Positions 34,935 through 43,311 of a stretch of 64,000 bases of DNA are shown here, piece by piece (position 1 is the stretch's first letter; each line of letters begins with the position of its first letter). The position numbers and the translations under genes are program-made. A model generated the notes under the pieces. The model ran no database searches. It saw nothing but the letters and a program-made list of their open reading frames with translations, and was not told the origin of the DNA. This DNA comes from Nitrogeniibacter sp050293885 (GTDB taxonomy: Bacteria; Pseudomonadota; Gammaproteobacteria; Burkholderiales; Rhodocyclaceae): the NCBI GenBank assembly GCA_050293885.1, contig JBNKNO010000010.1, positions 1-64,000 on the forward strand, in the 5' to 3' direction.

Positions 34935-37220
34935 ATGGCGTCACAAACGAGTACCCGCAACCCGCCCTTGCCGGAGCGCATTGCCCACCTGCTGCAGGAG
35001 ACCCGCTGGATCGTCCTTGGGGTGATGTCGATCTACGTGGCGATGATTCTGCTCGGCTATACCAAGTCCGATCCGGGCTGGTCGCATGCCACCGAGGTGG
35101 CGCGTGTTTCCAATCCCGGTGGGCGTTTTGGTGCCTGGCTGGCCGATGTGCTGCTCTACCTTTTGGGAGGTTCGGCCTGGTGGCTGGTGATCTTTCTTGG
35201 CTATGGCATTGCTTGGGGTTTCCGGCGTTTTCGCGAGGAGTTCAACGCCGACAAGCGCTCCTTCGCCATCGTCATGTCCGGTTTTCTCGTGGTCTTGCTG
35301 GCCAGTGCCGCGCTCGAGGCCTTGCGTTTTCACTCGACCGGCGCCGGGTTGCCCTTGGCCCCTGGCGGTTTGCTGGGTATGGAATTGGGCGAGGCGGCAC
35401 GCAAATATCTGGGCTTTACCGGCGGCACGCTGGTGCTGCTGGCGCTTATCGCCGGCGGTTTGAGCCTCTTTACCGGCATCTCTTGGCTGGCCGCGACCGA
35501 ACGTCTCGGCCTGTGGCTGGAGCAGGGCTGGTCGGCAATCGAGCGCACCTACTTTGCGTGGAAGGATCGTCGCGCCGGACGTGAGCTGGCGCAGAAGCGC
35601 GAGGCGGTGGTGCAGACCCGTCGCGCCAAGGCCGAGAAGACGCCGGCGGCGCCGGTGCGTATCGAGCCCGCCGTCAAGGTCGTCGATCAATCCGAGCGGG
35701 TGCTCAAGGAACGCCAGCAGAACCTGTTTGGCGACGGCGAGGGCTTGTTGCCGCCGGTCGCGCTGCTTGATTTGCCGTCCAATGACGTGGAGCCGCCAAG
35801 CGCCGAGTCGCTGGAATTCACCTCGCGCTTCATCGAGCAGAAGCTGGCCGACTTCGGCGTCGAGGTGAAGGTGATCGCCGCCTACCCCGGTCCGGTCATC
35901 ACCCGCTACGAAATCGAGCCGGCCGTGGGCGTGAAAGGCAGCCAGGTGGTCAATCTGGCCAAGGATCTGGCGCGCGCGCTGTCGCTGATTTCCGTGCGCG
36001 TGGTGGAAACCGTGCCCGGCAAGTCGTGCATGGCGCTGGAGCTGCCGAACCCGAAGCGGCAGACCGTGCGCTTGTCGGAGATCCTCGGTTCCAAGGCCTA
36101 TCACGACATGCACTCGGCACTGACCGTGGGGCTGGGCAAGGACATTTCCGGCAACCCGGTGGTGGCCGATCTGGCCAAGATGCCGCACTTGCTGGTGGCC
36201 GGCACCACCGGTTCGGGCAAGTCGGTGGGGATCAACGCCATGATTCTGTCGCTGCTCTACAAGAGTGAGCCGGACAAGGTGCGCCTCATCATGGTCGATC
36301 CCAAGATGCTGGAGTTGTCGATCTACGAAGGCATTCCACACCTGCTCGCGCCGGTGGTGGTCGACATGAAACACGCCGCCAACGCGCTCAACTGGTGTGT
36401 GGCGGAAATGGAAAAGCGCTACAAGCTGATGGCCACCATCGGCGTGCGCAACCTCGCCGGTTTCAACAAGCAGGTGGCCGAGGCCAAGAAGGCCGGCGTG
36501 CCGCTCACCAACCCCTTCGCCATCAATCCGGACAATCCCGAACCGCTCGAACACCTGCCGCACATCGTGGTGATCGTCGACGAGCTGGCCGACCTGATGA
36601 TGGTGGTCGGCAAGAAGGTCGAAGAGCTCATCGCCCGCCTGGCGCAAAAGGCGCGCGCGGCCGGTATCCACCTCATTCTCGCCACACAGCGTCCGTCGGT
36701 GGATGTGATCACCGGCCTGATCAAGGCCAACATTCCGACGCGCATGGCCTTCCAGGTGTCGTCCAAGATCGACTCGCGCACCATTCTCGATCAAATGGGT
36801 GCCGAAAACCTGCTTGGCATGGGCGACATGCTTTACCTGCCGCCGGGCTCGGGCCTGCCCGTGCGGGTGCATGGCGCCTTTGTGGATGACAACGAAGTGC
36901 ACAAGGTGGTCGACCACCTCAAGAAGCTGGGTCAGCCCGACTACATCGAAGGCATTCTGGAAGGGCCGGAAGAGGCGCTCGATGGCCTCGGTGGTAGCGA
37001 GGACGGCGGCGACATGGAGGCCGATCCGCTCTACGACCAGGCCGTGGAAATCGTGGTCAAGACGCAGCGCCCGTCCATCTCGCTGGTGCAACGCCATTTG
37101 CGCATTGGTTACAACCGCGCGGCCCGTCTGATTGAACAAATGGAGCGTTCCGGACTCGTATCGCCGATGGGCAGTAATGGCAACCGCCAGGTGATTGCGC
37201 CATCGCGAGAGGAGGACTGA
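34935..37220 (+). CDS. ftsK: DNA translocase FtsK/SpoIIIE
   Basis: 761 residues. Four N-terminal helices (about 25-175) are followed by a Lys/Arg/Ala-rich linker and the motor domain: Walker A GTTGSGKSVGINAMI and Walker B VVIVDELADLMMV. The C-terminal gamma winged helix has RPSISLVQRHLRIGYNRAARLIEQME for KOPS binding. It segregates chromosome termini at division. lolA follows after 4 bp, then rarA, a conserved order. Confidence 0.96.
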   Translation: MASQTSTRNPPLPERIAHLLQETRWIVLGVMSIYVAMILLGYTKSDPGWSHATEVARVSNPGGRFGAWLADVLLYLLGGSAWWLVIFLGYGIAWGFRRFREEFNADKRSFAIVMSGFLVVLLASAALEALRFHSTGAGLPLAPGGLLGMELGEAARKYLGFTGGTLVLLALIAGGLSLFTGISWLAATERLGLWLEQGWSAIERTYFAWKDRRAGRELAQKREAVVQTRRAKAEKTPAAPVRIEPAVKVVDQSERVLKERQQNLFGDGEGLLPPVALLDLPSNDVEPPSAESLEFTSRFIEQKLADFGVEVKVIAAYPGPVITRYEIEPAVGVKGSQVVNLAKDLARALSLISVRVVETVPGKSCMALELPNPKRQTVRLSEILGSKAYHDMHSALTVGLGKDISGNPVVADLAKMPHLLVAGTTGSGKSVGINAMILSLLYKSEPDKVRLIMVDPKMLELSIYEGIPHLLAPVVVDMKHAANALNWCVAEMEKRYKLMATIGVRNLAGFNKQVAEAKKAGVPLTNPFAINPDNPEPLEHLPHIVVIVDELADLMMVVGKKVEELIARLAQKARAAGIHLILATQRPSVDVITGLIKANIPTRMAFQVSSKIDSRTILDQMGAENLLGMGDMLYLPPGSGLPVRVHGAFVDDNEVHKVVDHLKKLGQPDYIEGILEGPEEALDGLGGSEDGGDMEADPLYDQAVEIVVKTQRPSISLVQRHLRIGYNRAARLIEQMERSGLVSPMGSNGNRQVIAPSREED

Positions 37221-37224
37221 GTAC

Positions 37225-37851
37225 ATGAGAGGCGTTCGAAGCGTGCTGGTGATGGGCTTGGCGCTGTTGATCAGCACATCGGCCATGGCGGCCGACGGTG
37301 TCGCGCTGCTCAAGCAGTTCGTTGCGCGTACCGACGGCGCCAAAGGGCAGTTCGTGCAGTCGGTCTATCGGGCGAATGGGGGCCGCGGGGAAGAGTCGAG
37401 CGGCGATTTCGTCTTCCAGCGACCGGGCAAATTCCGTTGGAACTATGCCAAGCCGTATCCGCAGGTGCTGGTGGGCGACGGCGTCAAGCTGTGGTCCTAC
37501 GATCCCGATCTGGCGCAGGTGACCGTCAAGCGCATGGGCGATGCACTCGGTGGCACGCCCGCCGCCATCCTTGCCGGCGATACCGATGTGGACGCCAGTT
37601 TCACGCTCGAAGACGGGGGCGAAGCCAACGGACTCGTCTGGGCGATTGCCACGCCCAAGGCTGCCGACAGCAGCTTCGCCCGCATGAAGCTGGGCTTCGA
37701 CGGGTCGCGCCTGGTGGGCATGGAGATCCGCGACAACTTCGGCCAGACCACCATCCTGCGTTTCACCACCTTCGACACCAACCCGACCATCGACCCCGCG
37801 GTATTCACCTTCGTGCCGCCGGCGGGTGTGGATGTGGTCGGCGATTCCTGA
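37225..37851 (+). CDS. lolA: outer-membrane lipoprotein carrier LolA
   Basis: 208 residues with a signal peptide cleaved after SAMA (about residue 22), then the LolA beta-barrel pattern GKFRWNYAKPYPQVLVGDG. It carries lipoproteins across the periplasm. ATG 37225 follows GAGGAG and lies 4 bp after ftsK. rarA starts 4 bp later. Confidence 0.94.
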   Translation: MRGVRSVLVMGLALLISTSAMAADGVALLKQFVARTDGAKGQFVQSVYRANGGRGEESSGDFVFQRPGKFRWNYAKPYPQVLVGDGVKLWSYDPDLAQVTVKRMGDALGGTPAAILAGDTDVDASFTLEDGGEANGLVWAIATPKAADSSFARMKLGFDGSRLVGMEIRDNFGQTTILRFTTFDTNPTIDPAVFTFVPPAGVDVVGDS

Positions 37852-37855
37852 GCCC

Positions 37856-39169
37856 ATGGACGATCTGTTCGGCGATGTCGCGCCGGTGAATGTGCCGCTG
37901 GCCGAGCGCCTGCGGCCGCACTCGCTCGATGACATCGTCGGCCAGCACCATCTGCTCGACGCCGGCAAGCCGCTGCGTTTGGCTTTCGACTCCGGCAAGC
38001 TGCATTCGATGATCCTGTGGGGGCCGCCGGGTGTGGGCAAGACCACGCTGGCGCGCCTCATGGCCGACGCCTTCGACGCCAACTTCGTGGCCTTGTCGGC
38101 GGTGTTTTCAGGCGTGAAGGACATCCGCGAGGCGGTGCAGCAGGCGGAGGTCGAGAAAACCCGTGGGCGTCACACCATCCTGTTCGTCGATGAAGTCCAC
38201 CGCTTCAACAAGGCCCAGCAGGACGCCTTTCTGCCTTACGTGGAGCAGGGGCTGCTGACCTTCATCGGCGCCACCACGGAAAACCCCTCGTTCGAGGTCA
38301 ATGCCGCTTTGCTGTCGCGTGCCTCGGTGTATGTGCTCAAGTCGCTCGCCGACGAGGATCTGATGGCCTTGCTCGAGCGGGCGCGACGCGAGGCGGATGG
38401 CGATCTCGAATTCGAGGCGGCCGCCAGTGAGCGTCTGGTGGGTTTCGCCGATGGGGATGGCCGTCGGTTGATCGGGTTGGTCGAGCAGTTGGTGACGGCC
38501 GCGCACACCGCAAAGATCAATCCGGTCACCGCCGAGTTCATCGACCAGGCGCTATCGCGCAATCTGCGCCGCTTCGACAAGGGCGGTGACGCCTTCTACG
38601 ACCAGATCTCGGCGCTGCACAAGTCGGTGCGCGGCTCCGATCCGGATGCCGCGCTGTACTGGTTCTGCCGCATGCTCGACGGCGGCGCCGATCCGCTCTA
38701 CATCGGCCGGCGGTTGGTGCGCATGGCCAGCGAAGATATCGGCCTGGCCGATCCGCGCGCGCTGGAAATGACGCTGCAGGCCTGCGCCGCGTTCGAGCGG
38801 CTCGGCTCGCCGGAAGGCGAACTGGCACTGGCGCAGGCGGTGGTGTTCCTGGCCTGTGCCGCCAAATCGAATGCTGTGTATTCCGCCTACAAGGCGGTGC
38901 GTCGCTTCATCGAGGCCGACGGCTCACGCCCGGTGCCCATGCATCTGCGCAACGCGCCGACCAAGCTCATGAAATCACTCGGTCATGGCGATGGCTATCG
39001 CTACGCCCATGACGAAGCTGGCGGCTACGCGGCGGGCGAGCGTTATCTCCCCGATGAGGTCGGGCCGCAACACTGGTACGAACCGACCGATCGCGGCATG
39101 GAAGCGAAAATCCGCGAAAAGCTCAACCGCCTGCGTGCGCTCGACGCGCAGCAAACGCCCAAGGGCTGA
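37856..39169 (+). CDS. rarA: replication-associated recombination ATPase RarA
   Basis: 437 residues of the RarA/MgsA/WRNIP1 family. LAERLRPHSLDDIVGQHHLL is N-terminal, then Walker A GPPGVGKTTLA, Walker B LFVDEVHRFNKAQQDAFLP and sensor GATTENPSFEV. The C-terminal tetramerisation part has YKAVRRFI. It acts at stalled forks. ATG 37856 is chosen over an earlier frame overlapping lolA. Confidence 0.95.
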   Translation: MDDLFGDVAPVNVPLAERLRPHSLDDIVGQHHLLDAGKPLRLAFDSGKLHSMILWGPPGVGKTTLARLMADAFDANFVALSAVFSGVKDIREAVQQAEVEKTRGRHTILFVDEVHRFNKAQQDAFLPYVEQGLLTFIGATTENPSFEVNAALLSRASVYVLKSLADEDLMALLERARREADGDLEFEAAASERLVGFADGDGRRLIGLVEQLVTAAHTAKINPVTAEFIDQALSRNLRRFDKGGDAFYDQISALHKSVRGSDPDAALYWFCRMLDGGADPLYIGRRLVRMASEDIGLADPRALEMTLQACAAFERLGSPEGELALAQAVVFLACAAKSNAVYSAYKAVRRFIEADGSRPVPMHLRNAPTKLMKSLGHGDGYRYAHDEAGGYAAGERYLPDEVGPQHWYEPTDRGMEAKIREKLNRLRALDAQQTPKG

Positions 39170-39188
39170 TTCCCGATCGGTGTTGTGT

Positions 39189-39452
39189 TCAGTGAGGGGC
39201 GGGGTGATCCGCCACGAAGCGCTCGTAGACGGCCCTGGCGCGCTTGAGCTTGTCCGCCTGCCCGTCGCGTTCCGCGCGCTCGAGCAAATCTTCGATGCAG
39301 CGGGTCAACATCAACGTACCTTCCGGCGTTTGCACCAAGCCACACGCCATCTGCGCGGCGGCAACATCCGGAATACCTTCGTGCTCCGCGATGAGCGCAA
39401 CCTCATCGTCGGTCAAATCGCAATAATCGAGACAATCTCGAATGGATAGCAT
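39189..39452 (-). CDS. small conserved-looking protein, function unknown
   Basis: 87 residues: MLSIRDCLDYCDLTDDEVALIAEHEGIPDVAAAQMACGL..., predicted helical, with four Cys (two in RDCLDYCDL) and no membrane segment. ATG 39452 has AGGAG 7 nt upstream and is preferred over ATG 39470. It converges on rarA with a 19-bp gap. I do not recognise a family; the cysteines might bind metal, which is speculation. Confidence 0.75.
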   Translation of the reverse strand: MLSIRDCLDYCDLTDDEVALIAEHEGIPDVAAAQMACGLVQTPEGTLMLTRCIEDLLERAERDGQADKLKRARAVYERFVADHPAPH

Positions 39453-39834
39453 CGTGTTCTCCTCCGTCATCTGGGATCGGCCGTCTGACGCGGCCATTGG
39501 CATGCTTGTCGCCTTGTTCCCACATCTATCGTAATTCAGCGTTCACGCTTTGCAAGTTGCCGTTTTCTTTCATTCCGGCGCTGCCGATAGAGCCTCCCAA
39601 TGGTGCAGTGCGGGCGGTGTTTGGGGGGTGGCTTGAGTTGGGGCGGAGAATGTGAAATTGCGTTGCAGCAATGCGTGCTTGTTGTGCGCAATCGGTGCGG
39701 ACGACCGTTCGTCGCCTCGTTGTCGGCGCGCTATCGAGCGCCGTGTGGACAGATCGTTCCGGCTGTCACGCGTGGCAGTTTAGAATAGCGCCTTTGCCAC
39801 CGGACAATCGCCTCTGCCGAGGCCGGATTTCACC
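39453..39834. other. 382-bp interval with no recognised gene
   Basis: It contains the leader of the small minus-strand gene (AGGAG about 39460) and the serS promoter region; a -10-like TAGAAT lies at 39781-39786. Short open frames here (for example 39600-39788) have no ribosome site or family likeness. I see no RNA structure or repeat that stands out. Confidence 0.6.
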
Positions 39835-41121
39835 ATGCTCGACACTCAACAACTTCGCTCTGACATCGATACCGTCGCCGCTGCCTTGGCGACCCGTGGC
39901 GTTACGCTCGACACTGCGGCTTTTTCGGTACTCGAAACCGAACGCAAGCAACTGCAGACGCGTACCCAGGAACTGCAGGCGCAGCGCAACGCCTTGTCCA
40001 AGCAGGTGGGCATGCTCAAGTCGAAAGGCGAGGACGCCACCGAGGTGCTCGCGCAGGTCGGTGGCATCGGTGACGAACTGAAGGCCAACGAGGTGGCCTT
40101 GAGCGATCTGCTGGCGCGTATCGAAGCCTTCGTGTCCGCCTTGCCCAATCTGCCGTCCGAAGGGGTGCCGGTGGGCAAGGACGAATCGGCCAACGTCGAG
40201 GTGTCGCGCTGGGGCACGCCGCCAAGCTTCGACTTCGAGGTGAAGGACCACGTGGATGTCGGCGCTGGTCTGGGGGGACTCGATTTCGAGACCGCGGCCA
40301 AGATCGCCGGCGCGCGCTTTGCGATGATGCGTGGCGGCGTGGCGCGTCTGCACCGCGCGCTCGCCCAGTTCATGCTCAACATGCACACCAGCGAGCATGG
40401 CTACACCGAAATCTATTCGCCCTACCTGGTGAACGCAGAGAGCATGTACGGCACAGGCCAGCTGCCCAAGTTCGAGGAAGATCTGTTTGCGGTGCCCAAG
40501 GCCGACGGCGGCAAGTTCTATTTGATCCCGACCTCCGAAGTGCCGGTGACCAACATCGTGCGCGGCGAAATGCTGGCGGCCGACACGCTGCCGCTCAAGT
40601 TCGTCTGCCACACGCCGTGTTTCCGCTCCGAGGCCGGCTCCTACGGGCGCGACACGCGCGGCATGATTCGCCAGCACCAATTCGACAAGGTCGAGCTGCT
40701 GCGCATCGAGCATCCCGACAATTCCATGGCCGCGCTCGAAGAACTCACCGGCCATGCCGAGGCCATTCTGCAGGCGCTGGAACTACCCTATCGCAAGATC
40801 GTGCTGTGCACCGGCGACATGGGCTTCTCGGCGACCAAGACCTACGACCTCGAAGTGTGGTTGCCGGCGCAGAACACCTATCGCGAAATTTCCTCCTGTT
40901 CCAACTGCGGCCCCTTCCAGGCGCGTCGCATGCAGGGGCGGTTCAAGGACGCGCAGGGCAAGAAAGGGCTGTTGCACACGCTCAACGGTTCCGGCCTGGC
41001 CGTGGGCCGTACGCTCGTTGCCGTGCTAGAGAACTACCAGCAGGCTGACGGCTCGGTGCGCGTGCCGAGCGTGCTGCTGCCTTACATGGGGGGTGTCGAG
41101 GTACTCGAGCCGGTGGGCTGA
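39835..41121 (+). CDS. serS: seryl-tRNA synthetase
   Basis: 428 residues. The N-terminal coiled-coil arm (about 30-105) binds the tRNA-Ser long variable arm. The class II core has motif 2 FRSEAGSYGRDTRGMIRQHQFDK and motif 3 GLAVGRTLVAVLENYQ. The ATG gives normal length. Its cognate tRNA-Ser(CGA) is encoded 2 kb downstream. The 3' end overlaps the mltF-type gene by 40 bp on the other strand. Confidence 0.97.
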   Translation: MLDTQQLRSDIDTVAAALATRGVTLDTAAFSVLETERKQLQTRTQELQAQRNALSKQVGMLKSKGEDATEVLAQVGGIGDELKANEVALSDLLARIEAFVSALPNLPSEGVPVGKDESANVEVSRWGTPPSFDFEVKDHVDVGAGLGGLDFETAAKIAGARFAMMRGGVARLHRALAQFMLNMHTSEHGYTEIYSPYLVNAESMYGTGQLPKFEEDLFAVPKADGGKFYLIPTSEVPVTNIVRGEMLAADTLPLKFVCHTPCFRSEAGSYGRDTRGMIRQHQFDKVELLRIEHPDNSMAALEELTGHAEAILQALELPYRKIVLCTGDMGFSATKTYDLEVWLPAQNTYREISSCSNCGPFQARRMQGRFKDAQGKKGLLHTLNGSGLAVGRTLVAVLENYQQADGSVRVPSVLLPYMGGVEVLEPVG

Positions 41122-42530
41122 TCGGCTGCGCTTGGCGCGCGCGTCTCGAGTGCGGGCAGGTGGGGCAAGGTGAGTGTGTCGTCGGCTTGCGGGTTGTCGA
41201 GACGGCGCAGGATGTCGTAAAAGGCGCGCACGTTCTCGGTCATGATTACCGCCTCGCCACCACGCGCGCGCCCGGCCTTGAGGCGTCGCGCGAAACTCGG
41301 GCGCGACAGCAGTGGCAGCACGCTGCGCATCGACAGCCAGGTGGTGTTGTCGCGGCCGAGGCTGCGCGCAATCTGACGCGCGCCGCGCAAATGGCCGAGC
41401 CCCAGATTGTAGGCCGCCACGGCCATCCAGCTGCGATCGGGCTCGACGATATCTTCGTCGATCGAATTTCGCATGAGCGCGTAGTAGCGCGCTCCGCCGA
41501 GGATGCTTTGTTCCGGGTCGAGCCGATCGCTCACCCGCATGCGTGCTGCCGTCTCGTCGGTGAGCATCATCAAGCCGCGCACGCCCGTGAAGGACTCGGC
41601 GAGCGGATCCCACTGCGACTCCTGATAGCCGATGGCCGCAAGCAGCCGCCAGTCCACGCCCGTCGCCACTTCCGCTTTCTGGAAAAAGGGGATGTAGCGA
41701 GGCAGGCGGGTCTGCATGCGATCGACAAAGGCGGCGATGTCCGTCTCGCTCAAGCGTTCGAGTTGCCCGAAGTATCGATCTTCGAGCCGCTCGATCAATC
41801 CGTCCGACTGCGCCTTTTCAATAAACCGTGAAACGGTATCGATCAGTTTGGGCGGCGCGTTCTCCGGCAAGGCCCATGCCATGTCCGCCCGATTGGGGAG
41901 CTGGACGACGGCCCGCAGTTCGGGGCGCAACACGGCGGCGGCGGCAAGGTGAACCGAGTCGGTGACGAACAGCGCAATTTTTCCGTCCGCCACATCGGCA
42001 AGCAATTGACCATCGCGCCGTCCCGACACCCGTTGGAGGCGGATCTTGGGTAGATCCGCCTGAAATATCTTCATTTGCTCCGCCGCCAGCGTGTTGCGTC
42101 GAACCGTGATGGTGTGGCCGGCCAGATCCTCAGGATTCTTGATGGTGCTCGCCAGGGGGCCGGCCGCCACCACAACCAGGGCCATTTCACGCACGGCGGG
42201 CGACCAGCGAATGTCCTTGTGACGCGTGTTGCGCCCCAGCCCGGCCGCGGCCAGATGGGCATCGCCGCGGCGTACGGCACGCAGCGCCTGGGTGGTGCTG
42301 CCATACACCAGGAAGCGCACCGGTATTTTCAGCTCATTGCCGAGCTCGATCAAAAGATCGTGTTCGAAACCGCCGGTTTCGCCCTCCGGTGTTTCCCGAT
42401 AGGCCACGGTATCTACCCGCGTTGCCACGCGCAGCTCGCCCAGCGTCTCGAAATCGATGATGACGGGGGGATCTCCGCGCGGACAACCGGTTAACAGCAG
42501 CGACAATGCCACGATGGCAAGCAGACGCAT
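41082..42530 (-). CDS. mltF: MltF-like lytic murein transglycosylase lipoprotein
   Basis: 482 residues. The lipobox is LLLTGC (Cys about residue 16). An SBP_bac_3-type solute-binding domain (about 30-265) is followed by an SLT domain with catalytic Glu in AIGYQESQWDP, then GVRGLMMLTDETA and AVAAYNLGLGHL. This is the MltF architecture. It cleaves peptidoglycan in the periplasm. ATG 42530 gives the clean lipoprotein signal; the frame runs 19 codons further. No strong ribosome site is visible. Confidence 0.9.
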   Translation of the reverse strand: MRLLAIVALSLLLTGCPRGDPPVIIDFETLGELRVATRVDTVAYRETPEGETGGFEHDLLIELGNELKIPVRFLVYGSTTQALRAVRRGDAHLAAAGLGRNTRHKDIRWSPAVREMALVVVAAGPLASTIKNPEDLAGHTITVRRNTLAAEQMKIFQADLPKIRLQRVSGRRDGQLLADVADGKIALFVTDSVHLAAAAVLRPELRAVVQLPNRADMAWALPENAPPKLIDTVSRFIEKAQSDGLIERLEDRYFGQLERLSETDIAAFVDRMQTRLPRYIPFFQKAEVATGVDWRLLAAIGYQESQWDPLAESFTGVRGLMMLTDETAARMRVSDRLDPEQSILGGARYYALMRNSIDEDIVEPDRSWMAVAAYNLGLGHLRGARQIARSLGRDNTTWLSMRSVLPLLSRPSFARRLKAGRARGGEAVIMTENVRAFYDILRRLDNPQADDTLTLPHLPALETRAPSAADQPTGSSTSTPPM

Positions 42531-42685
42531 GTCATGACTCAATGGGGACGGAAGCCCGATTGTGAACGCGAGTGCCATGACGTGCAATTCACCTGGATCA
42601 AGTGAGCTGGCCGCAAGCGGTTGGGGTTGGCCGTTTCATGCGCTAGAATCAATATTCGAAATTGCTAATATTCAAGGAGTGTACC

Positions 42686-43048
42686 GTGAGCAAGTCATTC
42701 GTCCAGATCACCAACGATGTTTCTCAAGGTCTGGCGGCCATGCGCAAGGAAGTGCCCGATGCCATGAAGGGGTTCAACGACTTGGCGCGCGCGGCGATGT
42801 CCGACGGGGCCGTCAGCGCATTGAACAAGGAGTTGATCGCGCTGGCCATCGGTGTCTCCTCGCGCTGCGATGCGTGTATCGGCTTCCACATCAAGGCGCT
42901 GATCCGCCTGGGGGTGACGCGCGAACAGTTGATGGAAACGCTCGCCATCTGCACCTACATGGGCGGCGGCCCGACGCTCATGTACGCGGCCGAGGCGGTG
43001 CGCGCCTACGATGAACTCCTCCCACGCCTCAAGCCACAAACCGTTTGA
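42686..43048 (+). CDS. AhpD-like carboxymuconolactone decarboxylase family protein
   Basis: 120 residues, all-helical, with the AhpD redox motif CDACIGFHIKALIRLG (CxxC plus downstream His). It is likely a thiol oxidoreductase in peroxide defence; a decarboxylase role is unlikely without other pathway genes. GTG 42686 is chosen because AAGGAG ends 6 nt upstream. Confidence 0.88.
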   Translation: MSKSFVQITNDVSQGLAAMRKEVPDAMKGFNDLARAAMSDGAVSALNKELIALAIGVSSRCDACIGFHIKALIRLGVTREQLMETLAICTYMGGGPTLMYAAEAVRAYDELLPRLKPQTV

Positions 43049-43053
43049 GAGGC

Positions 43054-43084
43054 TTGCAGCAGCCACCGCGGGTGGTGTTATAAT
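43054..43084 (+). promoter_or_regulatory. tRNA-Ser promoter
   Basis: -10 TATAAT at 43079-43084 with a -35-like TTGCAG at 43054-43059 (19-bp spacer). It predicts a start near 43091, about 32 nt before the tRNA. Confidence 0.6.
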
Positions 43085-43122
43085 CCGCAGCCTTCGCGTC
43101 AGGCCATACGCCTGAGCGGGAC

Positions 43123-43215
43123 GGAGAGGTACCGAAGTGGCCATAACGGCGCCGATTCGAAATCGGATGGTCGGGGAAACCCGGCACGTGGGTTCGAATC
43201 CCACCCTCTCCGCCA
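43123..43215 (+). tRNA. tRNA-Ser(CGA)
   Basis: 93 nt including the encoded CCA. Acceptor stem GGAGAGG/CCTCTCC, anticodon CGA at 43158-43160 (loop TTCGAAA), a long variable arm (TGGTCGGGGAAACCCGGCA region) and T arm GTGGGTTCGAATCCCAC. It decodes UCG. The anticodon stem closes with a G27-A43 mismatch. A strong terminator follows. Confidence 0.97.
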
Positions 43216-43236
43216 GTAAAAACAATGCGTTACGAT

Positions 43237-43268
43237 AAAAAGCCCAGTCACTCATGACTGGGCTTTTT
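43237..43268 (+). terminator. intrinsic terminator after tRNA-Ser
   Basis: A perfect 14-bp stem AAAAAGCCCAGTCA/TGACTGGGCTTTTT with loop CTCA. It works in both directions and also faces the kinase-like gene that ends at 43312. Confidence 0.92.
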
Positions 43269-43311
43269 GTTGGTTTACGTGGGCGCTTGTGTGGGTCGAT
43301 TCGAGGGGCGC

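Noticed and set aside
34941..37343. 800-codon open frame antisense to ftsK
   Set aside because: Mirror of the FtsK frame with low-complexity His/Gly/Arg content; ftsK has all expected motifs.
42588..42601. FNR-like TTCACCTGGATCAA before the AhpD-like gene
   Set aside because: Two mismatches in one arm and no -10 at the spacing used by the other boxes.
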